Source of the DNA: Leclercia adecarboxylata
GTDB lineage: Bacteria; Pseudomonadota; Gammaproteobacteria; Enterobacterales; Enterobacteriaceae
DNA: 64,000 nt
NCBI GenBank assembly: GCA_901472455.1
Contig: LR590464.1
Location: forward strand, 3,596,001-3,660,000
Direction of reading: 5' to 3'
Positions 43,263 to 53,439 of this stretch are shown here, piece after piece; the stretch's first letter is position 1; each line of letters begins with the position of its first letter. The notes beneath the pieces were generated by a model. That model worked only from the letters and a program-made list of their open reading frames with translations. It did no database searches and was not told the DNA's origin. The position numbers and the translations under genes are program-made.

Positions 43263-44297
43263 TTAGTGGGAGCCACGTAGCTGTTGCTGTAATGTCAGCA
43301 GGATTTCTACCTCTTCCAGCCTGCGCTGCGTCGTACGGCTTACCTCGCCCGGGTCGCGTGCAAACAGGCTGTACTCCCCCAGAATATGCTCCGCCAGACA
43401 GCGCACATAAATCGTGCCGCCAAAACGCCAGGACTGAACCTTATCGCCCTCGAACAGCTCAAGAACATCCTCCGCCCCGCGCCGGTCGTGGCTGATTACG
43501 CGTCCGTCCCGCAGATGCAGTCGCAGACCTTTTTGTCCCCCGGACGGCCCGGCATATTTGTTCAGCCAGATATCCACCGGCACGCCGCCGATCTGCCCCT
43601 GAAGATGCGCCTCGCCTTCCGCCGTGGTCAGATCGCCTTTTGCGATATCGCGCCCCAGACGATCTCTGGCAGTTACTACCTGCAAAGCAATATTGCCATT
43701 GCCGCCCAGGTAACGCACCGTTTCGCGCATCATCGCCAGCACGTGCGTCCCGATATCCAGGATCACCCCGTCAGGATGGCGCAGCGTTCGGGTATCCGGT
43801 TCCCCGGTGGCAAAATTGAGTGCGACAGGCTCCCCCACCGCGTTAAACCCGCTCGGCTCCTGTAAAAAACCTTCGATGCGGACGATATCGGAAAACGCCC
43901 CGACCAACCCCAGGTGCACCAGATTAAGGCGCGCCATCCAGTGATCGAGTGCCAGCACCCGGGCGGCCGCCTCTGGCCTTGCCAGCAGTGTTTTCAGCAT
44001 GGCGATTTGGGTGAGCGTCGCGACAATCGGCTTTTCAACCACAATGCGCGGGATGGAGGAGGCCAGCGCCAGCTCAAGCACCTCATGATGCTGCAGCGAT
44101 GCGGTAGTGATAAACAGCGTATCGAGGGGGCGGGTCAGAAGGTCGGTAAGCGAAGGACAATGGGTGACGCCATCAAGCCTCTTTGCCGGCTGGATATCAA
44201 ACCCCAGACAGCAGAGGGAAGCACCAAAGGTGATTTGTAGTGCGGGTAAGTAGGCGGTTTCAACCACCGCGCCGAGTCCAACAAACCCAATCTGCAT
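43263..44297 (-). CDS. Gfo/Idh/MocA-family oxidoreductase
   Basis: An intact 344-residue NAD(P)-dependent oxidoreductase. The Rossmann motif is GFVGLGAVVETAYLPALQ (GxGxxx variant), with VEKPIVATLTQ giving the family EKP, and a C-terminal beta-sheet domain containing DIGTHVLAMM with the conserved D-x-G-x-H. Such enzymes oxidise or reduce sugars, inositols or related hydroxy compounds; the substrate cannot be told from sequence. It lies 61 bases downstream of the POT transporter gene and 52 bases upstream of yfgJ, and may be co-transcribed with both. Confidence 0.87.
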   Translation of the reverse strand: MQIGFVGLGAVVETAYLPALQITFGASLCCLGFDIQPAKRLDGVTHCPSLTDLLTRPLDTLFITTASLQHHEVLELALASSIPRIVVEKPIVATLTQIAMLKTLLARPEAAARVLALDHWMARLNLVHLGLVGAFSDIVRIEGFLQEPSGFNAVGEPVALNFATGEPDTRTLRHPDGVILDIGTHVLAMMRETVRYLGGNGNIALQVVTARDRLGRDIAKGDLTTAEGEAHLQGQIGGVPVDIWLNKYAGPSGGQKGLRLHLRDGRVISHDRRGAEDVLELFEGDKVQSWRFGGTIYVRCLAEHILGEYSLFARDPGEVSRTTQRRLEEVEILLTLQQQLRGSH

Positions 44298-44358
44298 ATA
44301 TCACCTCTGTATTAGCAAGGCCGGAGCGTAACGCACGCCCGGCCAGCAAAGGCAGATA

Positions 44359-45912
44359 TCAGGCGTTGGTTACCGTTTTCGACTCATTTTTCGTCTGGGT
44401 ATTTTCCAGCATACGACGCACCGGAACAATGAGCACCATCAGCACGGCAGCACAAATCAGCAGCGCGATGGAGCAGCGTGCAAAGAGATTCGGCAGCAGA
44501 TCCAACTGATCGGCCTTCACGTGACCGCCAATCAGACCCGCCGCCAGGTTGCCGAGGGCGCTGGCGCAGAACCACAGGCCCATCATCTGGCCACGCATTC
44601 TCTCCGGAGCCAACAGCGTCATGGTCGCCAGGCCAATCGGGCTGAGACAGAGTTCACCGAGGGTCAGCATCAAAATACTGCCCACCAGCCAGAACGGTGA
44701 CACCCCTGCCCCACCATTATTGAGGACGTTCTGCGCCGCCAGCATCATCAGGCCAAAGCCCCCTGCCGCACACAAAATACCGATCACGAACTTGGTGATG
44801 CTGCTCGGGCGAATATTGTTGCTCGCCAGCTTCGGCCAGGCCCAGCTAAAGACCGGGGCCAGCAGGATAATGAACAGGGCGTTGATCGACTGGAACCACA
44901 CTGCCGGGATTTCAAAATCACCGATCATGCGGTTGGTATAGTCATTTGCAAACAGGTTAAAGGAAGTTGGCTTTTGTTCAAACGCAGACCAGAAGAAGGC
45001 CGCGGACACCAGCAGGATAAAGCAGACCAGCAGTCGGGCGCGCTCTTTACGGTTCAGACCGGCAAACATGAACAGCCAGATGAAGTAGAGCGCCACCGAG
45101 GCGGCAATCACGTAGACCAGCACGCTGGCCACCGCGACCGGGTTAATCACAATCACGCCCTGCGCAATCAGAGTAACAATAATCGCAACACCTGCCGCCA
45201 GCGCCAGTAACCAGGCGCCCACGCCGTTTTTTTTCACTACCGGGCTGTTCCAGGTGGAGTCCAGCCCCACTTCGCTGTCGTAGCGCTTCATCGACGGTAC
45301 GGCAAACAGGCGGAAAATGACCAGCGCCACCAGCATCCCGATGCCGCCAATACCAAAGCCCCAGTGCCAGCCGTGGGATTTAATCAGCCAGCCGGAGATC
45401 AGCGGCGCGATAAACGACCCCATGTTGATGCCCATATAGAACAGCGAGAAGCCGCCGTCACGACGCGCATCGCCTTTTTTATACAGCGTGCCCACCATCA
45501 CCGAGATACAGGTTTTAAACAGACCCGAGCCAAGGACGATAAACATCAGACCGATGAAGAACAGGTTGTTACCCATCACCGCGGAAAGCGCAATCGACAG
45601 ATGGCCGAGGGCAATCAGGATCGAGCCGTACCATACTGCTTTCTGCTGGCCGAGCCAGTTATCCGCCAGCCAGCCGCCCGGCAGCGCGGCCAGGTACATG
45701 GTCCCGGCAAAGATACCGACGATAGCAGAGGCATTTTCACGGGCCAGCCCCATGCCGCCGTCATAGACGGTGGCCGCCATAAACAGGATCAGGAGCGGAC
45801 GAATACCGTAAAACGAGAAGCGCTCCCACATCTCTGTGAAGAATAGCGCGCCGAGTGGATAAGGATGGCCGAAGAAAGTTCGGCTTTCGTTTTTATTAAC
45901 AGAGGATTGCAT
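44359..45912 (-). CDS. Proton-dependent oligopeptide (POT/PTR2) transporter
   Basis: An intact 517-codon inner-membrane symporter. It has the POT signature EMWERFSFYGIRPLLILFM (ExxERFxYG), the FYMGINMGSFIAPLISGWL motif and FWSAFEQKPTSFNLFANDYT. The ATG at 45912 follows AGGAGCATT. It resembles Dtp proteins of E. coli, but I cannot assign it to DtpA-D, so di/tripeptide uptake is inferred from the family. It is transcribed away from the der terminator, with a candidate CRP site upstream. It is not present here in E. coli. Confidence 0.88.
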   Translation of the reverse strand: MQSSVNKNESRTFFGHPYPLGALFFTEMWERFSFYGIRPLLILFMAATVYDGGMGLARENASAIVGIFAGTMYLAALPGGWLADNWLGQQKAVWYGSILIALGHLSIALSAVMGNNLFFIGLMFIVLGSGLFKTCISVMVGTLYKKGDARRDGGFSLFYMGINMGSFIAPLISGWLIKSHGWHWGFGIGGIGMLVALVIFRLFAVPSMKRYDSEVGLDSTWNSPVVKKNGVGAWLLALAAGVAIIVTLIAQGVIVINPVAVASVLVYVIAASVALYFIWLFMFAGLNRKERARLLVCFILLVSAAFFWSAFEQKPTSFNLFANDYTNRMIGDFEIPAVWFQSINALFIILLAPVFSWAWPKLASNNIRPSSITKFVIGILCAAGGFGLMMLAAQNVLNNGGAGVSPFWLVGSILMLTLGELCLSPIGLATMTLLAPERMRGQMMGLWFCASALGNLAAGLIGGHVKADQLDLLPNLFARCSIALLICAAVLMVLIVPVRRMLENTQTKNESKTVTNA

Positions 45913-46122
45913 AATGCTCCTGAAATGAAGTGTCGTCGTGCTTGTTAACACCGGGTCTCCGCCGCCCGGTTAGCGATCGGGTGGCTTTTTTACATCCGGC
46001 GAAATGTTATTTAACCATTTGATAACCTGAAGCAACTTTTGTCCAGCCCCTATACCCCCACCAAAAGATGAAAGTTCGACAATCGTCTTATTTTCTGGAT
46101 TTTCTGTTGGATAAACATGAAT

Positions 46123-46138
46123 AGTGATTGACATCACA
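46123..46138. promoter_or_regulatory. Candidate CRP site upstream of the POT transporter
   Basis: AGTGA-TTGACA-TCACA matches TGTGA-N6-TCACA at 9 of 10 specific positions. It is about 210 bases upstream of the POT start, in a region with no other gene (45913-46167). Confidence 0.4.
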
Positions 46139-46167
46139 TCAATAATTATTCGTTGCAGACAGGCATA

Positions 46168-46193
46168 AAAAAACCCGCGACAGGCGCGGGTTT
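46168..46193 (-). terminator. Rho-independent terminator of der
   Basis: On the minus strand AAACCCGCG / CGCGGGTTT form a 9-bp stem followed by a T tract, 19 bases after the der stop. Confidence 0.88.
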
Positions 46194-46211
46194 TCAGCAG
46201 AGCAGCAAGGA

Positions 46212-47693
46212 TTATTTGCTTTTCTTGATATGTTTAATCAAACGCTTACGCTTACGCATCTGGTTTGGCGTCAGGGTGTTGCGCTTGTTAGCAAACGGGT
46301 TATCCCCTTCTTTGAACTGGATACGGATCGGCGTACCCATTACGTCCAGCGATTTTCGGAAGTAGTTCATCAGGTAGCGTTTGTAGGAATCCGGCAGATC
46401 CTTCACCTGGTTACCGTGAATAACCACGATAGGTGGGTTATAGCCCCCTGCGTGGGCATATTTCAGCTTCACGCGACGGCCACGCACCAGAGGTGGCTGA
46501 TGGTCTTCTGCCGCCATGGTCATGATGCGGGTCAGCATCGCGGTGCCGACACGACGGGTGGAGCTGTCGTAGGCTTCGCGTACGGACTCGAACAGGTTAC
46601 CTACACCGCTGCCGTGCAGAGCAGAGATGAAGTGAACGCGGGCAAAGTCGATAAAGCCCAGACGGAAGTCCAGCATCTCTTTGACCTGCTCACGCACGTC
46701 GTTGCTCAGACCGTCCCACTTGTTGACGACAATAACCAGTGAGCGCCCACTATTGAGGATAAAGCCGAGCAGGGAGAGATCCTGATCGGAGATGCCTTCA
46801 CGGGCATCGATAACCAGCATCACCACGTTGGCGTCTTCGATCGCCTGCAGGGTTTTGATTACCGAGAATTTTTCTACCACATCGGTGATTTTACCGCGCT
46901 TACGCACGCCCGCAGTGTCGATCAGAACGTATTCACGTCCGTCACGCTCCATGGGGATGTAAATGCTGTCGCGGGTAGTACCCGGCATGTCGTACACCAC
47001 CACGCGGTCTTCACCGAGGATACGGTTGGTAAGTGTGGACTTACCTACGTTTGGACGACCGACGATTGCCAGCTTAATCGGCAGATCCTGCGGGTTGAAG
47101 TCGTCTTCCGGCTCCTCTTCGCCCTCTTCGCCCTCTTCGCTTTCTTCGAACTGCGCCCAGTATTCGGCGTCTTCATCGACTTCTTCAGGCGGGTTGATCT
47201 CGTCAACGTACGGCAGCAGCGCGGTTTCCAGCAGGCTGGTTACGCCACGACCGTGAGAGGCGGCGATCGGATAGATATCGCCCAGACCTAATGACCAGAA
47301 ATCGGCCATCGCCTGATCGGCATCGATACCGTCAGTTTTGTTCGCGACCAGGAAGGTGGCTTTTTCGCGTGAGCGCAAGTGCTTGGCGATAGCAGAGTCG
47401 GCAGGCATCAGACCCGCACGTGCATCCACCATAAACAGCACGATGTCTGCTTCTTCAATCGCCAGCAGGGATTGTTCCGCCATGCGGGTTTCAACGCCAT
47501 CTTCTGTGCCGTCGATACCGCCGGTATCGATACAGATGAACTCACGACCTTCCACTTCTGCACGACCGTACTTACGGTCACGCGTCAGCCCCGGGAAATC
47601 CGCAACCAGCGCATCACGGGTGCGGGTTAATCGGTTAAAAAGAGTGGATTTTCCAACGTTCGGGCGCCCGACAAGCGCGACCACAGGTACCAT
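46212..47693 (-). CDS. der: Ribosome biogenesis GTPase Der (EngA)
   Basis: Essential GTPase with two tandem G domains and a KH-like domain, acting in 50S subunit assembly. Intact, 493 residues (490 in E. coli). G1 motifs are [18 protein letters not shown] (residue 4 on) and [19 protein letters not shown] (near 209); G3 DTGGI and DTAGV; G4 NKTD and NKWD. An acidic linker [17 protein letters not shown] joins the G domains. The basic C-terminus ends HIKKSK. Confidence 0.97.
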   Translation of the reverse strand: MVPVVALVGRPNVGKSTLFNRLTRTRDALVADFPGLTRDRKYGRAEVEGREFICIDTGGIDGTEDGVETRMAEQSLLAIEEADIVLFMVDARAGLMPADSAIAKHLRSREKATFLVANKTDGIDADQAMADFWSLGLGDIYPIAASHGRGVTSLLETALLPYVDEINPPEEVDEDAEYWAQFEESEEGEEGEEEPEDDFNPQDLPIKLAIVGRPNVGKSTLTNRILGEDRVVVYDMPGTTRDSIYIPMERDGREYVLIDTAGVRKRGKITDVVEKFSVIKTLQAIEDANVVMLVIDAREGISDQDLSLLGFILNSGRSLVIVVNKWDGLSNDVREQVKEMLDFRLGFIDFARVHFISALHGSGVGNLFESVREAYDSSTRRVGTAMLTRIMTMAAEDHQPPLVRGRRVKLKYAHAGGYNPPIVVIHGNQVKDLPDSYKRYLMNYFRKSLDVMGTPIRIQFKEGDNPFANKRNTLTPNQMRKRKRLIKHIKKSK

Positions 47694-47739
47694 GTTTAAA
47701 GCCTCATAAAATTCGATATCACGTCGCGTATGCGGCGTT

Positions 47740-47781
47740 TTTTAAAAAATCAAAACGGCCCCTGAAGCAACAGGAGCCGTT
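47740..47781 (-). terminator. Terminator downstream of bamB
   Basis: On the minus strand AACGGCTCCTG pairs with CAGGGGCCGTT (one mismatch) and is followed by TTTTGATTTTTT. It lies between bamB and der, so der probably depends on read-through or its own promoter. Confidence 0.75.
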
Positions 47782-47803
47782 GAGTATACTACAACCGCGG
47801 TGA

Positions 47804-48982
47804 TTAACGCGTGATCGCGTACAGCGTACCGTCTTTTGCCTGGATCAGCAGTTTGCCGTCAGCTACCACCGGCTCGGTCAGGAAACCGGAACCGTCGACT
47901 TTTTCCTGGGCGACAAAACTACCGTTGCTCGGGTCGATCCAGTGCATGTAGCCTTCGCTATCACCCACCACCAGGCTGCCGTTATACAGCGCCGGTGCGG
48001 TCAGCAGACGGTGCAGCAGATCGCTTTGCGTCCACAGCGTTACGCCGCCATCGGTGCTCAGCGCCAGCAGGCGATCGTTCTGATCGACCAGATAGATGCG
48101 GTTGCCATCCACCACGAAATCGTTCACTGAACCCAGCTCACGTTTCCACATCACCTGGCCGCTACGCAGATCCATCGCGGTCAGGTTGCCGTTATAGGCC
48201 AGGGCGTAAACAACGCCGTTGACGATAACCGGGGTGGTATCCACATCGCTCAGACGGTCGATCTCGGTCGGACCGGTTGCCTGAGAGATACGCTGCTGCC
48301 AGATCAGCTGGCCCTGCTGCATCAGTACGGCGTTAACGCGACCGTTATCGCCGCCAACAATGGCCGCGCCAAACGCAGTGGCGGGGGCAGATTCACCGCG
48401 CAGGGAGAGCGCAGGCATATCCAGGTTAACGGTCCACTTCACCGCACCGTCAGCTTCATTCAGTGCCTGCAGCTGACCGTTAGCGGTATGGACCAGCACC
48501 ATGCCGTCGCTGACGACCGGACGAGAGAGTGCTTCGCCGGCAACGCGGGTTTGCCAGGCAATAGAACCGTCGCTGGCGTTAAGGGCATAAACCTGTGCCT
48601 TTTCGCTGCCGATATAAACATGGCCACCGGCAACCGTCACACCACCTGACAGCAGGGCTGGGGTGCGTGACAGCCAGCCGCTTTTTTCTGCCAGGTTAAT
48701 GGACCACACCTCTTTGCCGTCATCGGCATTCATGGCTTTTACCGTGCCTTTGCGGTCAGCCGCGTAGACAACGCCATCTGCATATGCCGGATGAAGGTTG
48801 GAATAGAAGTCGCCAATACCGTCACCTACGGACGTGCTCCATGCGGTAGACGGTGCAAACTGGTTTTCAACCGTCGGCAGTGGCGACATGGTGACAACAT
48901 CTTCTTCGCCGCTGAACAGTGAACAGCCGCTCAATAACGTAACGGAAAGCAGTCCTGGCAGAAGTAATTTACGCAATTGCAT
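47804..48982 (-). CDS. bamB: Outer membrane assembly lipoprotein BamB
   Basis: BAM-complex lipoprotein with an eight-bladed beta-propeller that binds BamA. Intact, 392 residues as in E. coli. The lipobox is VTLLSGCSLF (Cys near residue 20). Repeated propeller motifs such as VYAADRKGTVKAMNADDGKEV, VYIGSEKAQVYALNASDGSI and VYALAYNGNLTAMDLRSGQV are clear. It is 10 bases downstream of yfgM. Confidence 0.97.
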   Translation of the reverse strand: MQLRKLLLPGLLSVTLLSGCSLFSGEEDVVTMSPLPTVENQFAPSTAWSTSVGDGIGDFYSNLHPAYADGVVYAADRKGTVKAMNADDGKEVWSINLAEKSGWLSRTPALLSGGVTVAGGHVYIGSEKAQVYALNASDGSIAWQTRVAGEALSRPVVSDGMVLVHTANGQLQALNEADGAVKWTVNLDMPALSLRGESAPATAFGAAIVGGDNGRVNAVLMQQGQLIWQQRISQATGPTEIDRLSDVDTTPVIVNGVVYALAYNGNLTAMDLRSGQVMWKRELGSVNDFVVDGNRIYLVDQNDRLLALSTDGGVTLWTQSDLLHRLLTAPALYNGSLVVGDSEGYMHWIDPSNGSFVAQEKVDGSGFLTEPVVADGKLLIQAKDGTLYAITR

Positions 48983-48992
48983 CGGGTCCCTC

Positions 48993-49613
48993 TCAGACGG
49001 ACAAATTATTTATTTTCATCTGCATCATTTCGCTCAGCGCTGGCGAGGCGTTGCTTTTCACACCCGCTTCCCATGCGCTGCGCGCGCCTTGTTTGTCGCC
49101 TTTGCTCAGCAGTGCTTCACCGCGCAGGTCGGCAACGATGGAGGCAAAACCTTCACCTTTGACGGTGTCCAGGGTTTTCAGCGCTTCGTCTGGTTTCTTC
49201 TGCTGCACCTGAATACGGGCAAGACGCAGGTTGATGAGCGCTTTCAGGTTATCGTTGCCTGCGGCTGCCAGACCCTGCTGCAGCTGGGCTGCCGCTTTGT
49301 CCAGCTCGCCTTTATCAACGAACTGCTGAGCGACTTCCAGCGAAGTCAGTGCGCCGTAGGTGTTCTTGTTATCTGCGGCAAATTTCTCTGCCGCCGCCAG
49401 GGTTTGTGGCTGATCGGCCTGAATGGCGCTCACGGTATTTTCATACTGTAAGGAGGAGCCACGCGCGGAATCGATCTGATGACTGTTCCAGTAACGCCAG
49501 CCCACCAGGGCACCAACACCTAAAATGACCCCAACAGCCAGCGCTTTGCCGTTTTCAGCAAAGAAGCGTTTAATCGCATCAACCTGGTCGTTTTCGTTCT
49601 CGTACATTTCCAC
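48993..49613 (-). CDS. yfgM: YfgM, SecYEG/PpiD-associated periplasmic TPR protein (GTG start)
   Basis: Inner-membrane protein anchored by one N-terminal segment (ALAVGVILGVGALVGWRYW) with a periplasmic TPR-like domain; it associates with PpiD at the Sec translocon and links to the Rcs response. The GTG at 49613 (VEMYENENDQVDAIKRFF) gives 206 residues like E. coli and has AAGGAGAAGGA upstream. Starting at the ATG two codons later is possible. Intact; it lies 13 bases after hisS. Confidence 0.93.
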   Translation of the reverse strand: MEMYENENDQVDAIKRFFAENGKALAVGVILGVGALVGWRYWNSHQIDSARGSSLQYENTVSAIQADQPQTLAAAEKFAADNKNTYGALTSLEVAQQFVDKGELDKAAAQLQQGLAAAGNDNLKALINLRLARIQVQQKKPDEALKTLDTVKGEGFASIVADLRGEALLSKGDKQGARSAWEAGVKSNASPALSEMMQMKINNLSV

Positions 49614-49626
49614 GCAGTCCTTCTCC

Positions 49627-50902
49627 TTAGCCCAGTAGAGTGCGCAAGTGCGCCGCAACGCCATCCTGCGTTACTGTTGTTTGCTCACCAGAGCGCAGAT
49701 CCTTCACTACCACTTCGCCGTTAGCCACTTCGGACTCGCCAAGTACCAGTGCGATGCGCGCGCCCCACTTATCGGCACGGGCGAACTGTTTCTTAAAGTT
49801 GCCGCCGCCGTGGTTGGTCATCAGCTTAGCCGCAGGCAGCGCATCGCGCACGCGTTCGGCAAGCTGCATTGCCGCAGACTGCGTTTCCGCGCCTGAGGCT
49901 ACCAGGTATATATCGACAACAGGATCGGCTTTAAATTCCGGATTAACTGCCTGAACTAACAAAACAAGTCGCTCAAGACCCATGGCGAAACCAACAGCAG
50001 GTGCCGGACGGCCGCCTAACTGCTCTACCAGGCCGTCGTAACGACCGCCTGCACAGACCGTTCCCTGTGAACCCAGGCTGGTGGTAACCCACTCAAACAC
50101 GGTGCGGTTGTAGTAGTCCAGACCACGCACCAGGCGTTGATTTACGGTGTAAGCAATACCGGCAGCTTCCAGCAATTTGCATAGGCCCGGCAAAGTGTTC
50201 GCGGGAATCGTCGTCGAGATAATCGCCGAGGGCAGGTGCGTCATTCAGCAGTGCCTGTACGTCCGGGTTCTTGGAATCCAGCACGCGCAGTGGGTTGCTG
50301 TACATACGACGCTTACAGTCTTCGTCCAGTTGCTCTTTATGCTGCTCGAGGAATGCCACCAGCGCGTCGCGATAGTTTGCACGGGCGTCAAGAGAACCGA
50401 TGGAGTTCAGCTCCAGTGATACGTGATCGGCGATACCCAGCGCACGCCACCAGCGGGCGGTCAGCATAATCAGTTCCGCGTCGATATCCGGCCCTTGCAG
50501 ACCAAAGGCTTCGACACCCAGCTGGTTAAACTGGCGGTAACGGCCTTTCTGTGGGCGTTCGTGACGGAACATTGGGCCGATATACCACAGGCGCTGCTCC
50601 TGATTGTACAGGAGACCATGTTCGATGCCGGCGCGTACACATCCCGCCGTACCTTCTGGACGTAAGGTCAGGCTGTCGCCGTTACGATCCTCAAAGGTGT
50701 ACATCTCTTTTTCAACCACGTCGGTGACTTCACCGATAGCGCGTTTGAATAACGGGGTCTGCTCTACAATCGGCAAACGGATTTCGCTGTAACCGTAGCT
50801 GCCGAGCACCTGCTTGAGGGTGCCTTCAATGCGCTGCCAGATGGCGGTCTCGGCAGGCAGATAATCGTTCATGCCGCGAATGGCTTGAATGTTCTTTGCC
50901 AC
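49627..50902 (-). CDS. hisS: Histidyl-tRNA synthetase (one frameshift)
   Basis: Class II aminoacyl-tRNA synthetase charging tRNA-His; essential. Motif 2 ([20 protein letters not shown]), the histidine loops [15 protein letters not shown] and [14 protein letters not shown], and the C-terminal anticodon-binding domain are present. An extra C near 50178 (GGGCCTATGC) breaks the frame; its removal gives 424 residues, as in E. coli. It lies downstream of ispG. Confidence 0.96.
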
Positions 50903-50993
50903 GTTTGTTCTCTTTCTATAGACAAAAATGAACCCTGGGGTTCATAACCGAAGGGTTCAATCATACACAGGAAGCGAACCGCTTCCCATCACG

Positions 50994-52111
50994 TTATTTT
51001 TCGACTTGTTGCACGCTGATGCGCTGCGCTTCGTCCAGCATGGTGGCTTTAGCACGGATGCGGGCTTCAAGCTGATCGATCATGTCGTTATTATCCAGAC
51101 GATCTTTGCGGACGCCATCTTCATAGAGACCACTTTTCTTGTTGCCACCGTGACGCCCAGCGTCGACACCAGCGCCTCGCCCGGACCGTTCACCACACAA
51201 CCGATAATCGAAACGTCCATCGGGGTGATGATATCTTCCAGACGCTGCTCAAGTGCATTCACTGTACCAATGACATCGAACTCCTGACGCGAACAGGTCG
51301 GACAGGCGATAAAGTTGATGCCACGGGAACGAATACGCAGCGATTTCAGAATATCGAAACCGACTTTGATCTCTTCGACGGGATCGGCGGCGAGCGAGAC
51401 ACGCAGGGTGTCGCCAATGCCTTCATTGAGCAGCAGACCCAGGCCAATCGCCGATTTTACCGCACCGCTGCGCGCGCCGCCGGCTTCGGTGATCCCGAGG
51501 TGCAACGGCTGATCGATCTGCTTCGCCAGCAGACGATAAGATTCAACGGCGAGGAAAACGTCCGACGCTTTAACGCTGACCTTGAACTGATCGAAGTTCA
51601 GACGATCGAGATGATCCACATGACGCATGGCCGATTCGAGCAGCGCCTGCGGGGTCGGTTCGCCGTATTTTTCCTGCAGATCTTTTTCCAGCGAACCGGC
51701 GTTCACGCCGATACGGATGGGAATGTTCTTGTCGCGGGCGCAATCAACTACCGCGCGGATACGCTCTTCGCTGCCGATGTTGCCAGGGTTGATACGCAGG
51801 CAATCGACGCCGTATTCCGCTACCTTCAGCGCGATACGGTAATCGAAGTGAATATCGGCTACCAACGGCACGGAGACCTGCTGTTTGATGAGTTTGAACG
51901 CTTCTGCCGCATCCATAGTGGGCACAGAAACGCGAACAATATCCGCGCCTACACGTTCTAACGCTTTGATCTGATTGACCGTCGCCGCCACATCGGTGGT
52001 ACGGGTGTTGGTCATCGATTGAACGGCGATAGGAGCACCATCGCCGATTGGCACATTCCCGACGTAAATACGTTTCGATTTTCTACGTGGAATAGGAGCC
52101 TGGTTATGCAT
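50994..52111 (-). CDS. ispG: 4-hydroxy-3-methylbut-2-en-1-yl diphosphate synthase (one frameshift)
   Basis: Iron-sulphur enzyme of the MEP isoprenoid pathway, converting MEcPP to HMBPP; essential. It has the TIM-barrel beginning [35 protein letters not shown] and the 4Fe-4S ligands in [12 protein letters not shown] and [13 protein letters not shown] base is missing near 51145 (GTCACGGTGG for ACGGGTGG), so the last 50 residues ([20 protein letters not shown] onward) are in another frame. The corrected length is 372, as in E. coli. Confidence 0.96.
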
Positions 52112-52141
52112 GAAAAATCTCCCGCGTTGCCCGTCTGTTAC

Positions 52142-53144
52142 TTACTGTGCTGCTGATTGTTCGGCATTGAGGGTCAGACGCGCAACCTGGTTAGTTCTGA
52201 TAAAACGGCTCAGATCGACAGGTTTACCCTGGAACTGGATCTGGACCGCTGCCGGAGCACCAATCTTGAGGCTTATAAGGCGCCTGGCCTGCCAGATTTA
52301 ACGTGCCGTCCTTACGCTGGAGGCCGCTGAACAGCTTTTTGCCGGTTGCGTCGGTCACTTCCAGCCAGCAATCAGCGTTGAAGTTCATTACCAGTGCATT
52401 CGGGTCGGCCGGTGGCAGCCGTCACGCCCGCCGGATCGGATGGCAGAGGCTGAACCGCATTATTCGCCGTTGTTGCCGGTGCAGTCTCAACGTTCGCCTG
52501 AGAAGGGGAGACGACGGCACTGTCAGCCGGAGCCTGAGCGGTTTGATTAACGGCTGGCGCAGCAGTCTGCGCCGTTGTTGTATCCGGGGTATTGGCCGTT
52601 GCTGCCGGCGTTTCGCTGGCCGTTGCTGAGGTGTCCGGTATTCAGTGGGATGCTTTGAGCGCCCTCGCCCGCTGAGTTATTCAGCTCGGCGGAGGACTGA
52701 TCGGCCATGGTGGTGATCTCTTCCTGCTGCGCTTTGTGGTTTTGCCACCACCAGGCGCCCGTCAGACCGATAACCACAAACAATACCAACCAGGTAAAGC
52801 TCATCAACCAGCCATCACGTTTTTTACGACGTTTGCCCAACGAAAAACTCTGCATCGGTGCGACTTTTGCCGCTCTGACCGGTGCCTGTTTTTCCATCAT
52901 TGGCAGCAGTTCTTCTTCAGGAATATGCACCAGTTTCGCATAGGAGCGGATATAACCACGCAGAAACGTAGAAGCAAGTTCGGCAGGTGCCTTATCTTCT
53001 TCAATATCGCGGACCGTGGAAACCTTCAGACATAAGCGTTCCGCAACGGCTTGCTGGCTGAGTCCGAGTTGTTTCACGGCGTTACGTAGACGAACGCCAG
53101 TGGAAAGTGCTGCATTTTTGGTCGTGAGTGGCTTCAGTATTCAT
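52142..53144 (-). CDS. rodZ: Cytoskeletal cell-shape protein RodZ (four frameshifts)
   Basis: Bitopic membrane protein linking MreB to the elongation machinery. It has an N-terminal Cro/C1-type helix-turn-helix ([20 protein letters not shown]), one membrane segment ([16 protein letters not shown]), a low-complexity Thr/Ala/Pro linker and a C-terminal beta domain ([20 protein letters not shown]). Insertions near 53116, 52638, 52418 and 52270 break the frame. The start MNTEATHDQ at 53144 and the stop at 52142 match E. coli, and correction gives 332 residues (337 in E. coli; the linker varies). It lies 30 bases upstream of ispG. Confidence 0.91.
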
Positions 53145-53399
53145 TCGCTACAACTAATGGTACGTGAAAATTGAGGATCCTGGCGCCGGTGAGTCACAAT
53201 GCCACCCGCACCGCGAAACTTCTGGTCAGTTAACCTTAGTCAGACAGCACAACACTGTCAGGTTTTGGTTTGACAGAAGCGGCTTGTCAGTGAGGTTAAA
53301 CTGTTGTTGCGTCGTTACATACTGCCTTAAAGTCATATAAAACGCACCGTAATTATTACCCATTCACCGGCGCAATGACTGTTTATTCGCATCTTACGG

Positions 53400-53431
53400 C
53401 TGTCACGGCGCAGATAAATGCGCCGGGACAG
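53400..53431. repeat. Inverted repeat downstream of rlmN
   Basis: CTGTC-AC-GGCGCA / TGCGCCG-G-GACAG is an interrupted 12-bp stem just past the rlmN stop. There is no T tract, so it is more likely a 3'-stabilising or REP-like hairpin. The remaining rlmN-rodZ gap (53145-53399) shows nothing else I can name. Confidence 0.5.
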
Positions 53432-53439
53432 CATAATAA

